A stretch of DNA of 64,000 nucleotides from Rana temporaria. Taxonomy: Eukaryota; Chordata; Amphibia; Anura; Ranidae. This document shows, one piece after another, positions 46,264 to 59,100 of the stretch. The translations under genes were made by a program, and so were the position numbers. The notes under the pieces were generated by a model that saw only the letters and a program-made list of their open reading frames with translations, was not told the DNA's origin and did not search any database. Each line of letters starts with the position of its first letter. Position 1 is the stretch's first letter. The DNA is taken from the NCBI RefSeq assembly GCF_905171775.1, contig NC_053493.1, forward strand, positions 247,100,438 to 247,164,437, given 5' to 3'.

Positions 46264-46560
46264 CTAATGCACTCTGATGGAAACACCTGATGTAAAGTGG
46301 CACTGTGATGGGGACAACTGATGTAAGGTGGCACTTTGATGGGGACACATGATCTAAAGGGGCACTCTGATGGGGACCCCTGATGTAAAGGGGCACTCTG
46401 ATGGGGACACCTGATGTATTGGGGCATTCTGATGGGCACACCTAATGTAAAGGAGCACTCTGATGGGCACACCTGATGTGTTGGGTCACCTGATGTAAAG
46501 GGGCATTCTGATGATGGCACCTGATGTAAGGGGGCACTCTGATGGGGACAAATGATGTAA
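46264..46560. repeat. 31-bp minisatellite, about 9 units
   Basis: The unit joins TGATGGGGACACCTGATG to TAAAGGGGCACTC, with drift. A similar diffuse motif (TACACTGATCCCCAATGTAA) occurs near 40570. Confidence 0.9.
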
Positions 46561-49080
46561 GGGGGAACACTACTGGCAACATTTACACTTACAGAGTATT
46601 ACCAGAGCTTGTGCCAACAATTTTACAGAAGACGCATACAATCTTTAATGGCACAGACTTGTGATTCGAACATTGGCTGGAAATAAATTTTAGTGACTTG
46701 ACCTCCTTGAACTTTAATTAACTACCCCTGCCCTAGAGAATAAAATGGTCGGTATTTGTGCAGAGGTTTTTCAAATGCAATTTTTGTGGAAAAAATACAC
46801 TTTAGTGAATTTAATGCCCAAAAACACAATATAGTAACCAATTGTTTAGTAAGCTATAAAAGATAATGCTATCCCAAGAAACTAGATATCTAATGTCTCA
46901 CGCTTTAAAACAGGTGACAATTTCTACGTTTTTTTTTAAGATACCAGTTTAAAGTTACACAGGAGGTGTGGTGCTAGAATTATTGCTCTCACTATAACGT
47001 TCACGACGATACCTTACATGTGTGGTGCAAACAGCTTACGTGTGCATGTGTGACCTACATATGTGTTCGCCTTTGCTCGCGAGCATGGGGGGGGGGGGGC
47101 TTTAAAAAATGTTATTACATTTTTTTATATCCACTTTATTGCTATCACAAGGAATAAACAACACCCCTTGTAACTTACTGAGACATGCTTTCCCATACCG
47201 ATAATGGCCCATTTCTATTAGATCGAAATCAGAAGTGACAGAATACTTGTGGCTTACGGTTTCTTAGACCATAGATATGATTGGGGGACATTCCGGTCCT
47301 CAGTCATCTCTACAGTATGTTAAGCTAGCAGTAATGCTGGCCTACAGTCTCTGGCTTTCCGGTGGCGGGAGGAGGGGGAACCCCCTTCTACTGCATGTAA
47401 AAGCAATTCAGTGGCTTTTTAGCCTCTAAGATTCAGTGACGGCCTGTCCATTAGGGGCACCTGTGCTCCATCCCCTCTCTCCATGCCACAAATCCATCCA
47501 CAGTGGCCGTGGCCACCCCCTATTCATGCTTCCAGACCCTTTCAGGGCATGGGGCGCATGAATTGCAGCGTCCAGTTTTTTTTTTAAGCACCTGATTAGA
47601 GCCAGAGGCTCTAATAGGCTTCAAAATGGGGTGGGCTCAGGTCGCAGAGAATGCGCTCCGATCCCACCCAGGTGTGTTATTACAGGGAATTAATATTCGC
47701 TGTTAAAACACTGATCCTCAATCTAGAAAATCAGAAGTGGGTGTGAAACCTGTTTTTCGATTGGCCAAAAAGAGAAGACTCCCGATTGGTCGCCGAGGAG
47801 GGGGAGGAAACGGAAGCCACCGCCGTGGAGAGCAGGAGAACACCCCCCCAAAAAAATTTAATTGTCCACCGGCCGAAAAAAGGATACCTGGGTGATGACT
47901 GCAGCTTCCACCATGGCCCCTGTATAACTGCTCCAACCAGAGGATGTACAGGTAAGTCCTTTTGGGGGAAGGGTTTAAAGCAAGCTAAATGTCAAAGTTT
48001 GAAAATCAACCATATTAAATGGATCTTCTCCCCCACCATACAATTTTTTTTAAATACTTTGTTTGCTTTGTTAGAAGTCTCCCAGGGCACTGCCCAGCTC
48101 TTCATGCCTTTTTGTTACTGGATTCACCCCCCCCCCCCCCCCCCATTGACATCATTAGGATTTACTGCAGAGTTGCAGTTTGCCAAACCTTGATTTGCCC
48201 ATCAGCACTCCTAACATACCCAGTACTTTGCATCAGGTTATCATTGATTAATATCATCTTGTGGTTGTTTTGCCACATTCCTTCATAATGGGTACAGCAT
48301 TACTAGTCTGTGTTTTCAATAACGGAATACAATTTAAAACGCAGCATGGTGGTGGTAGACAGCTTAATTGTGTTGACTGAATGTAGGAGATGTTCAAAAT
48401 GAAAATTTCATATGGAAATTTATTTTATTTTTTTCCCCGTGCAAGCAGATACTTCATTATGTATTAAAAATAAGCACTAATGGTTATTGTGAACATTCAA
48501 GATGTTAGGTGTTTCATACATCTTACTCGATTGCAAGCAGACATTACATAGTTGTGCACCATTTCTGTATTGTAAACTCAGAGCAGCAACATATAGAATT
48601 CACTTTCTGCAAAAAACAAAAAAGATCTGCAAAGTCTATCAAGGAGTATTATGACATCATAAATCACATCTCCACATCTTCCAGCAGTGTAGTTTGGCCA
48701 TCATGTGTCTATTTTATGTCTTTGTGTGGGATTGTAAAAATATATTTTTTTCTGTCTGCATCTACTTTTTTGTAACCCAATCTTTGCAAAGAATGCTTTA
48801 TTAATAACCGAATCTGCTGAACAAATACTAACCAGATCTGCTTACAATTACTAAACGGAAACTATAAGCCCCCATTCCCACAATGTTGTGCGACGTCAGG
48901 CGTTGTGAATATGCACATTTTTTGTGCTTTCATTCATTCATTTCAATGGGCTTCCCTATGCATGACAAACACGGCAAAGAATCCCATGCCCCTTTTTTGA
49001 GCTTTGCCGTTTTTTTAACTGCATTTTAATACTTTTACTGTGAGTTTGTTGCATGGAAAAACAAGCATCGCGCTCGCGGA
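46561..49080. other. Gene-free; worn repeats
   Basis: About 46740-47480 resembles the G1 MITE (TATTTGTGCAGAGGTTTTTCAA, ACATGTGTGGTGCAAACAG). 47675-47800 is a reverse-strand relative of the hairpin family at 33480 and 37664. A long C run lies at about 48127-48144. The rest looks like plain intron. Confidence 0.4.
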
Positions 49081-49747
49081 GCCATAGTCTCAAAGAATTA
49101 CGCCGGCGTATCAGCAGATACGCCAACGTAAGTCCGATTCTAAGGCCGCCCTATGTTTAAGTGTATTCTCAAACTGAGATACACTTAAACATGCCTAAGA
49201 TACGACGGCCAGCGCCGTTGTATATTAGGCTGCAATATCTACGCTGACCGCTAGGTGGCGTTTCCTTTGCGGTCAGCGTAGAATATGCAAATGACTAGTC
49301 ACGCCGATTCACGAACGTACGCTTGCCCGTCGTAGTGTTTTTACGTCGTTTCCGTAAGCGATACGCGGCGTAAAGATAAACATGCCCCCTAGGTGGCGTA
49401 CTCAATGTTAAGTATGGCCGTCGTTCCTGCGTCGCAATTTGAAAATTTAACGTCGTTTGCGTAAGTCGTCTGTGAATGGCGCTGGACGCCATTTACTTTA
49501 CCGTCAAAACAAATGACGTCCGTGCGATGTCATTTAGCGCAATGCGGGAGCGCGCCTAATTTAAATGATCTACGCCCCCTACCAGGATCATTTGAATTAG
49601 GAGTGCTTCCGCGGGTGGACTTTACGCTACGCCGCCGCAAGTTTACAGGTAAGTGGTTTGGGAATCAGGCCCTTGCCCGTTAAACTTGCGGCAGAGTAAC
49701 GTAAACGAGATACTTTACACCGCCGGATATGTACGAGAATCTGGCCC
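49081..49747. mobile_element. Palindromic GC-rich MITE, family B copy 3
   Basis: The right end is GAATCTGGCC. The body shares CTGACCGCTAGGTGGCGTTT, AAGTATGGCCGTCGTTCC and CGTAAGCG blocks with copies 1 and 2. The left end is worn. Confidence 0.6.
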
Positions 49748-50248
49748 GCTGTGTTTGGGTTTCATTAACAATTAATGGCACCACAAGCGTGGCACAAGTT
49801 TTTTGTATGTTTTTTTCTTTTTTAATCAGTCCATATACGTTTTAGTCTATATTTTTTTAGGTGATGTTTCATACGTGTTGTTTATTAATATACAGTGCCT
49901 TGAAAAAGTATTCATACCCTTTGAAATTTTCCACATTTTGTCATCTTACAACCAAAAATATAAATGTATTTTTGGGGATTTTATGTGATAGACCAACTCA
50001 AAGTGGCACACAATTGTGAAGTGGAAGGAAAATGATAAATGGTTTTCTAAATTTTTTACAAATAAATATGTGAAAGGTGTGGCATGGATTTGTATTCAGC
50101 CCCCCTGGGTCAATACTTTGTAGAACCACCTTTCACTGCAATTACAGCTGCAAGTCTTTTTGGGTATGTCTCTACTAGCTTTGCACATCTAGAGAGTGAC
50201 ATTTTTGCCTATTCGTCTTTGCAAAATAACTCCAACCTACCAGATTGA

Positions 50249-50675
50249 AGTTTACTGACACAACACCCAAAATCTACTGGCACCGCCAAGTTTTTACTGG
50301 CATTTACAAAAGGTACAAAAATAAACATTTTAAGTGCAAATTTCAGTATTTAGTCTACAAACAAGTACAATATGCAATTAGCAATGTGATTTAAGGTAGA
50401 TATTAAGGCAAAAAAAACATATTTCTTGTTTTATTTTCGATATAGCAAAATAAATTAGAATGAGCACGATTAGGTTCCCTTGTGCCATGATGTTACACAA
50501 CATCCACAGGCACCGTCTCTGCCAACCCTGCCTCTGCCGGTGCCATCTGAACACACTATAGCGGGCACTCGGATAGTCTTGGCTGGGCGTCACAGCCATA
50601 TTTTTTACTGGCAGCCTGGCAAGAAAAAGGAAATTTTTTTACTGGCCGCCAGTAAAACTACTAACAGTTGGCATA
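50249..50675. other. Unidentified insertion in Tc1 copy 2
   Basis: Comparison with the Tc1 copy at 41839 shows the Tc1 text breaking near ACCAGATTG and resuming at CTGGATTGGATGGAG. TTTTTACTGGC and GCCAGTAAAA words near both ends suggest a worn inverted repeat. Family unknown. Confidence 0.45.
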
Positions 50676-50891
50676 ACTGGATTGGATGGAGACTATCTGT
50701 GAACAGCAATTTTCAAGTCTTGCCACAGATTCTCAATTAGATTTAGGTCTGGACTTTGACTGGGCCATTCTAACACATGAATATGCTTTTGATCTAAACC
50801 ATCCCATTGTAGCTCTGGTTGTATGTTTAGTGTCGTTGTCTTGCTGGAAGGTGAGCCTCTGCCTCAGTCTCAAGTCTTTTGCACACTCTTA

Positions 50892-51416
50892 AGCCTCGTA
50901 CACACAACTGTTTTTTCCAACGGGAAAACTGCTATGAGATCTTTTCGTTGGGAATCCCGTCCGCGTGTATGCTCCATCACAGTTTTTCCCGATGGGAAAA
51001 CTGCCGGACAAAAAAAGAGATCAGGATAAATTTTTTTCCTGTCAGGCCAAAAATCCGAGTGGGAAGGCCGTTCGTCTGTATGGTTTTCCAACGGGCAGAA
51101 AACTGCGCATGCTCAGAAGTATGGGACGAGAGCGCTCTTTCTGGTAAAACTAGCGTTTGGAATGGAGATAGCACATTCGTCACACTGCAAATTATTGCAT
51201 CATTTAATGCAGTGCGTGAAAAGCGTAAATCGCATCACCAAACTTTTACTAACATGAGGATCAGAAAAAGCAGCCGTTGGAATGGAACTTTATAGTCCCG
51301 TCGTACGTGTTGTACATCACCGCACTTTGGACGGGCAGACTTTTGGTCTGAGCGTGTGTATGCAAGGCAACCTGAGAGGAATTCTGTCGGGAAAACCGTC
51401 TGATTTTTATCCGACG
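50892..51416. mobile_element. Harbinger-like MITE (copy A4) inside Tc1 copy 2
   Basis: It starts TAAGCCTCGTACACACAACTG. The interior carries AACGGGAAAACTG in several orientations and GTGTGTATGCAAGGC near 51354. The right end is shortened. Confidence 0.55.
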
Positions 51417-52416
51417 GATCATCTTCTCATCAACTCTGACCTGCTTCCCTATCCCTGCTGAAGAAAAGCATCCCCACAACATGATGCTGCCACCACCATG
51501 TTTCACGGTGGGGATGGTGTGTTCAGGGTGATGTGCATTGTTAGTTTTCCACCACACATAGCATTTTGCTTTTAGGCCAAAAACTTCAATGTTGGTCTCA
51601 TCTGACCAGAACACCTTCTTTCAAATGTTTGCTGTGTCCTCCACTGCTAACAGGACTTCTTATGGCTTTCTTTCAACAATGATTTTCTTCTTGCCACTCT
51701 TCCATAAAGGCCAGATTTGTGGAGTGCATGACTAATAGTTGTCCTGTGGACAAATTCTCCCACCTATGTTGTGGATCTCTGCAACTGCTCCTGAATTACC
51801 ATGGGCCTCTTGGCTTCTTCTTTGATTAATGCTCTCCTTGCCCGGCCTGTCAGTTTAGGTGGACGGCCATGTCTTGTTAGGTTTGCCATACTCTTTCCAT
51901 TTTCAGATGATGGATTAAACAATGCTCCGTGAGAGGTTCACAGCTTGGGATATTTATTTTATAACCTAACCATGCTTCAAATTTCTCCAGAACTTTATCC
52001 CTGACCCGTATAGTGTGTTCCTTGGCCTTCATGATGCTGTTTGTTCACTAAGGTTCTCTAAAAAAAACTCTGAGGGCTTCACAGAACAGCTGTATTTATA
52101 CTGAGATTAAATTACACACAGGTGGACTATTTTTACCAATTAGGTGACTTTCAAAGGCAGTTGGTTCCACTATATTTTAGTTAGAGCTATCAGAGTAAAG
52201 CAGGCTGAATACAAATGCATACCAAACTTTTCAGATATTAATTTGTAAAAAAAAAAATTAAAACCATTTATAATTTTTCTTCCGCTTCACAATTATGTTC
52301 CACTTTTGCGTTGGTCTATCACATAAAATCACCAAAAAATAAAATAATTTTTTTTGGTTGTAAAATGACAAAATGTGGAAAATGTCAAGGGTTATGAATA
52401 CCTTTTCAAGGCACTG

Positions 52417-53690
52417 TACATACGTATAAAATACACATTTTAATATATCCTAAAATAATCCTAGAGGCATGTTTTGTCTAAATTTGAAATGTTCAGTACA
52501 TTTGCACCGTGTGTTCTGAGATTCGCTTAGAGGACTGGGACTCTCACAAGAAAAAGCGGTGAGGTGAGGCCTTTGATGTCATCTCTCCAATATGCTTTAA
52601 CACCTGGCAAAGACCTTAAAGAAGAATTATCACAGAAGTTGAAAACCATTGTTTAATCCCCTAAGGGACCCAGCACTTGGTCCTCTTCAAATCTGTGCAG
52701 TGATTTTTTCAGTCTGTGATTTTTTCAGGCTGAGGCCCAGCTTATGGGCATTCCTGTGAGGGAGATAAAGTCAGCACTCAAGCCCCTGCTTCCTTTTTAT
52801 TCTGCAGCCCTCCATTTATTCTTGCATCCCTGTTTCTTCTTTGGCTCTCCTTTTCCATCTTCCTTGTACAGAAATTTTTTTGCTGTACTGATAGAAAAGA
52901 CTGAGCCAAGACCCAGCCACCAGCTGGTAAAGAGGTGTTCCAGTCTGTAAAAAAAAAATAATGAAAAGTTAGCAGCTACAATTACTGTAGCGGCTGACTT
53001 TTAATATAAGGATACTTACCTGTCCAAGGATCCCACGATGTCGGCCCCCCAAGCCAATTTCTCAATCAGCTCAGGGTACAGGCGTTGGCATCTCTAGTAA
53101 GGGAAACAGGAAGTGAAGCCTTGTGGCTTCACAGCCTGTTTCCTACTGTGCATGTGCGATTTGAGCTGCACTTTCTGAATGGTTCCGCCATCTTTTGTGA
53201 CCTCTGTGTGTCCCAGTAGGCAGCGGGGGGAAGAAGGAAGGGTTGAAAATATCGTAGATCACGGTGCGGCAATTTTACCCAGAAGTTGGAGGGGGGACCT
53301 GTCAAAACCAGGTACTTGCTCTCCGCACTCCCCAAAATAGTGCCAAATGTGACAGTGGAGAGGGGAAGGGTGCGAACAAGCGGAGATTTGCTCTGCTTTA
53401 AGGAGAGAAAGACGACAGTAGTGGCAATTATATTTTGTTGTGAATGGAGGACTGCAGAGGAACACTGCCCTTCACAGAAACACACGCCCACAGCAACACA
53501 TGCCAGTTATTATAGATTCTCTCTCTCAGAGAAGTGAGCCAAGGCCTGCCCATTTGCTATTCTAGGGAGAGACTAGTGTGGTAGCTGGCATGTGTTGCTG
53601 TGGGCTTGTATTTTTGTGAATCACAGCACTTCTCTCTAGTGCACCATCATTCACAAAGTCAACAGCTACTAATGTAGTCTCTCTCTTCTC
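52417..53690. other. Gene-free; partial T2-type MITE
   Basis: 52960-53110 (AAAAGTTAGCAGCTACA, GCTGACTTTTAATATAAGG, CTTACCTGTCCA) is an inverted relative of F1. Nothing else is recognised. Confidence 0.4.
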
Positions 53691-54210
53691 TTAAAGCGGT
53701 AGTTCACCCTCAGTGACACGATTTTACCATCGAGACAGGCATTGTAGCGCGAGCTACAGTATGCCTGTCCCGATTTTTTTACCCCCGTACTCACTGTGTA
53801 CTCGTACATTATAGATTTCGGCTCCCGCGGGGAATGGGCGTGCCTATGGAGAGGGAGGATGATTGACGGCTGGCCCTGGCACGTCACTCTCCCCGAAGAC
53901 AGCCGGAGTAGGTCTCGGCTCTTCACGGCGCCTGCGCACAGGCTATGCGCAGGCGCCGTGAAGAGCCAAGCCTATTTCGGCTATTTCCGGAGAAGCGTGA
54001 CGCGCCAGAGCCGGCCGTCAATCATCCTCCGTCTCCATAGGCACGCCCATTCCCCGAGGGGAGTCGGTATCTTCGATGTACGAGTACACGGTGAGTACGG
54101 GGATAAAAAAATCGGGACAGGCATACTGTAGCTCGCGCTACAATGCCTGATTTTATGGTAGAAGAATTTTTTTTTTTTTTTTGGGTTTATAGGGTGAACC
54201 CCCGCTTTAA
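53691..54210. mobile_element. T2/Kolobok-type MITE (copy F2)
   Basis: TTAAAGCGGTAGTTCACCCT at the left mirrors AGGGTGAACCCCCGCTTTAA at the right. The centre is a strong palindrome, GGCTCTTCACGGCGCCTGCG and its complement (about 53918-53968). Confidence 0.8.
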
Positions 54211-54946
54211 AGCGGTTGTAAACCCACACACATCAATACTATATTCATAATATTCTGAAAGGCAAATTAAGTATGAATCGAATGACCACTTTGTGTATAT
54301 ATAAATATGTTAGCTTACAGCATATGTTCTTAATAATCCAAACCTTATTTCAGTACATTCGCCAGCGCCATCTTCACTGTGGTCTTTTGCATCTAAATCT
54401 GCTTTGTATTTCCGCCCACAGAACGTCCTTCTCTCGATAATCCCACGCATGCGCACTAGTAAAGAGACATTCCAAGCCGTGTTTCCGGTTACTATGGAAA
54501 CGTATAGAAAATAAATCACAGCGTGCTTCAGAAAGGAGTGACAATACCTCCGGGAGCACGCTGTGTAAGCACATTCCTCAGACACATTCCACGGACTTTA
54601 AAACTGGCTGTCTGTCTGCCGTCTGGCTCTCCTGTACCATGTGACGTACAGGTCACATGGTAACCATGACGCTCTTGTGCATGTAGTATAGCAGGATGTC
54701 GGGGCTGACGTCTAAAGCAGGAAATGACGCAGCCCCGACATGGACACTGAATCTTTCCGGCCAGGTCTCAGCTGGCCGGAATGAAGGATGACACGGCGCA
54801 TGCGGGGTATACGTAATGACTCAAGAAAATATCGATAACAGGGACAGGAGGCAGGTACAGAAAAAATGACTCATGGCAATTCATTGTTAAAAAAAAACTA
54901 CAAAATGATATGCAAAGATGAAATTTTGGGTTTACAACCGCTTTAA
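54207..54946. mobile_element. T2/Kolobok-type MITE (copy E2), abutting F2
   Basis: TTAAAGCGGTTGTAAACCCA at the left mirrors GGGTTTACAACCGCTTTAA at the right. It shares the TTAA at 54207-54210 with F2. Confidence 0.8.
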
Positions 54947-55663
54947 ATAGTAGGTAGCTGGCTGGGCTCAGTCTTTCTTCTCAGTACAAAGGACGGATTA
55001 GAGAAGGCACAGGACTTCTAAACTAGATCAAGGACTGAAAATGTTCTGTCCTGTCAGCTTTCATGGGATCTGGGGTTGTGTGGGCTCCATGTCCTTGCTA
55101 GCAGCCTGGTCTGACAGCTGTGGGTGGAGAAGTTGACCATGCTGGCTCAGCAACCAATGCACAGATTTGAAACAAAGAATGTGCAATGGAACCCTGGGGG
55201 ATTTAACAATACTTTTTAACTTCAGGAGAACCCCAATCACTAAAATCTCACAGAAACATACAACTACAAAAGTACTTTTTAATATTTTTAATTCTTCAAC
55301 TTTCATTAATTTAATACCAGGAGATCTTTCTATAAGCATCTTTGTTGAGGCACATCATGTTATGGGCTGACAACACTCTGTTGTCCCTATTCCTCCCTTG
55401 TGCTTCTTAATTATCACATTATCACACTGTCACATTTGCAGATGCTCACAACAACAGAAATGACATGCGTCTGTCTCTGGAACGCATGCAGCTAAACAAA
55501 AGCAAGAAAAATGAAAAAAGGGTTTTTGAAATGAACAGTACATTAGCCAACTAAATATCTACAATTTAGGGTTTAGATATACTTTAAAATATATTTAAAC
55601 TACATATCTGTGCACAGTCATACCAACCGAAGGATTTGAAATTCTGTTTTAATAGTGTTGTAA
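54947..55663. other. No feature recognised
   Basis: Intron sequence up to the BEL/Pao insertion site. Confidence 0.4.
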
Positions 55664-55668
55664 GTGTG

Positions 55669-56058
55669 TGTTCTGTATCAGCATCGGTTGTACCTGTGAC
55701 AAGCTTCTTGTAGACCCAGTCTGTAAGGATGTATGCAGCAGGTTGAATGATGACTTTAACAGACAGCTTACTCAATGAATAAAGACTCCAGAGGTGTTTT
55801 CCAATGCTTCTTTATGCTTCAAGATAACAAGGATATAAACATAGAGGCTTTTCCATAGGTAAATTTCCAATGAAGATACACAGCTCCCACACTCTGCAGA
55901 CTTTTCAAGCAACTAAGCAAAGATGGGGTTTAGAGCAGGAAATGGTGGGTGGGAGCAACCAAACTAGCCAGAACAGCAGGGGGGTAAGGATCATACCAAA
56001 TAACATAATAACATAACATGTAATAACTGCTAGACAGTAAAAGCTGCGTGACAGCACA
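55669..56058 (-). repeat. 3' LTR of the BEL/Pao element
   Basis: Its minus-strand start TGTGCTGTCACGCAGC adjoins a purine-rich stretch. It ends (minus) in GATACAGAACA. Confidence 0.95.
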
Positions 56059-56070
56059 CTCCCCGCCTGG
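56059..56070 (-). other. Polypurine tract
   Basis: On the minus strand CAGGCGGGGAG lies immediately before the 3' LTR, the usual plus-strand primer for LTR elements. Confidence 0.7.
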
Positions 56071-56178
56071 TATCGTGAGATACCACTATACTCTGTTTTC
56101 TTTACATATTATTAACATTGCATACAGTAACATGCTATCTAGCCTTCTCAAGTCTATAAGCTAGCTATATTAAAGGTC

Positions 56179-59100
56179 TTAAGTGACTCCTTCACATAAC
56201 ACTGAATCAGAATTTTTGGAAGCAGGCATTATTAGGACTGTCTCTGTGACTGGTCTCAGGAAGGTTTTTGAAGCCCCATCCTTAACGATCCTGACTTCCA
56301 CACTTCGGACTCTTCCATCATCACTGGTGATGGCCTTTGTAATAAGTCCAACTGGCCACTGGATATGGTGAGCTTTCTGGTCTTTTAGCAGGTTTGACTT
56401 ATTTAGTCGTCCACCGACTCGAAGCATGCCTTCATTGTCGATTATTGGATTCAGTTGGAATAGTGGGCTACTCTTTGAGACTGGTCTATTGCCTCTCAAG
56501 CATTTAATCTCTTCTGCAAAGACTTCTTCTTGCACAAGACATATGACGAACAATTCTGCGTTCTCGTACTCTAACGCATTGGGTGACTCCTTGCAAGTGT
56601 GCCATCCATGACAAGACGATGTCTGATTGGGCTTGCGGAAAGTCTGAGCAATATGTCTCAATCTTGCTATAATCTTGACCAATCTTTTCCAAGAAGAGAA
56701 ACGTTTAAAGCGTCTTGCTTCCAAGTTTCTTCTTGAGCAAATGTTGGAACTCAATGTTATCACTTCAGGGCGGATTTCTGGATCAGTATCTGGATCCACC
56801 AGGTGGAAATCGATATCTTCTTTTGAGTTTGTAGAAGACTGGTCCGATAAAAACTTGGGTCCTGAAAACCAAATGGTTTGCGTGAGGACAACTGCTGACA
56901 CTGACCTTGTTGCAATGTCTGCGGGACTCAAACCAGTCGGGACATAGTTCCATTGTTCAGGTCTACTGACTTTCCTTATTCGTTCTACCCTGTTGGCCAC
57001 GTACACATAGAACCTCCTTATGCTGTTGCATATGTAGCCAAGTACGACCTTGCTGTCGGTGTAGTACTTAACCTGATCAATTTCAGCGTCCATTTCATTT
57101 TGCAGGAATTCTGCGACTTCGACGGCTAGGGTTGCGCCACACAATTCTAATCTTGGAATAGTGTGAGCAGGTTTTGGAGCTAACTTGGCTCTTCCTAGTA
57201 GAAAACCGACATTGGATCTCCCGGAGGGATCTATGATCTTGAGGTAAGCCACGGCCGCTATAGCCTCGGTAGATGCATCGCAAAAGACGTGAATCTCTTT
57301 CCTCAGACTTCTTGAAGTTGAAGTGGGTGAATAGCAGCGTGGGATATTAAGTTCTTTCAGTACTTTCATGGAGTTTCTCCATTTCTCCCATTTAGGCAAC
57401 AGGTCTGGTGCTGGTTCAGCGTGAAGGTTATCTAAAATCTTCTGCATAAATGCTAGAAAGTGCTCTTGCATCTCTGGTTTGTTACAGAGAGTTTTCTTAA
57501 GTGCAGCAAATCTGGTTAAAGATTGTCCTCGATTGTTAGGGAGAGTAAGCCTTGGTACTCGGAAGGGTAATGGAGCTACCCAACTGTTGGAATTGTCCTT
57601 GAAGAACTCTTCATCCATAATCTTGATGAACTCCTTGTCTTCGACTGAAGGGGCAATCTTGTTGTCATCGCAAGTAGTCTGGTACACTGAATCACCAAGG
57701 TCCTTCTGAGAAGTGAGCTTGCAGTTTATACCTTGGAGTGCTTGATATGGAACTTTGTTTTTAAAATCAAGTCTTTCCTTCGCATAATAATGCGATGGAC
57801 ATTTCATTGACCGATAGACAACATTGGTTTTGTAGGAAGCTACATCCAAGAGCTTGTGAGATTGGTCTAAACAGACTTCTCCTATTATCACCCATCCAAG
57901 ATCAAGTTTCTGGGCCTGAGGAGCATCGTCTGGACCGTTACATAACTCTCTTATTTTATGGACTCTAGGAACGTCTCTCCCTAGTAGAATCAAGATCTTA
58001 ACATCCTTGTTAAGTGGTGGAATGTAGTCAGCAATGTGGCTTAAATGGGGGTAATGACGTGCAGCCTCTGGTGTGGGGATTTCTTCTCTGTTGTTCGGTA
58101 GCTGATCACATTCGATTAGAGTTGGAAGAGGAAACTCTATGTCCTCATATTCTGATGCCACTATGAAGCCATGGGCTCTTCTTCCAGAAGTATTGATCTT
58201 TCCTGCACATGTCTGCAAGGTATAGGACCAGGCCTCTCCATGAATGTTGAATAGGTCAAAGAATTCTGGACTGGCCAATGAGCGATTGCTCTGATCATCG
58301 AGTATGGCATACATTTTTATGGAATTTTGTGGGCATCCTTCAGGAAAAACCCTTACAAGACATATCTTGCTACAAGACTTGCTATGAAGCCCTTCTCCAC
58401 ATACCTCTGTACACCTTGTGGTTACGGGGTTGGCGTGTTGCTCAGTTCTCTCCCCGCCATCATCTGATGTAGGCTTGGGGTTGCTGCCGGGTGAAGGTTT
58501 CCTTTTGAACAGGTCTGAATGAAGAGCGTCCACATGTTTGGCACTGTTGCACAGAGAACATCTGATGGTGATCTTACAGTCTCTTGCTAAATGATCGGAG
58601 GATGCACAACACTTGAAACAGATATTATGCTCTTTGAGAAATGACTTGCGTTCTTCAATAGGCTTGTCCTTAAATGCACGGCATTTGGAGAGAGAATGTG
58701 GCGCATTATGGATAGGACACTGTTGATTAAGATTGCTTGCCTTTATGCCTGTAGCCAAGACGTTGGATGCTACCTCTGTCTTCCTCACGGCAATAGGATA
58801 CTTTAAATCCTTGAATTTACTGTTGGTGGCAATACCCCTTGAAGTGGTTAAAGGAGTGGTGGTTGTATCTGGATAGAAGAAGCTTGGGTCATTCTTGGAT
58901 TTTGCAACCTTCCGCACGAACTCTGCAAAATAAGAAAAGGGAGGGAAGGAAACATGATGTTCATACTTATATTTTGATCCTACACTAGTCCACTTTCCCT
59001 GAAGATAACTAGGCAACCTTGCTACAATAGGGTTCACGCCCTGAGCAGTGTCTAAATAGCTAAGACCTGGTAAACTAGGATCTAGCTTAGCAATTTCAAG

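Larger units (their letters stand above)
50109..52032 (-). pseudogene. Tc1 transposase pseudogene (minus strand)
   Basis: The start codon is at about 52032. The catalytic stretch reads MFWSDETNIEVFGLKAKCYV near 51614, with the first catalytic aspartate, followed by VKHGGGSIMLWGCFSSAG. The far C-terminus (GSTKY, then TGA at 50109-50111) is preserved. Frameshifts and two insertions disable it. Same subfamily as the copy at 41839. Confidence 0.8.
49893..52416 (-). mobile_element. Tc1-like transposon (copy 2) with two insertions
   Basis: The terminal repeats CAGTGCCTTGAAAAAGTATTC and AATACCTTTTCAAGGCACTG are both present, with TA at 49891-49892 and 52417-52418. Internal insertions at about 50249-50675 and 50892-51416 lengthen it. 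Confidence 0.85.
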
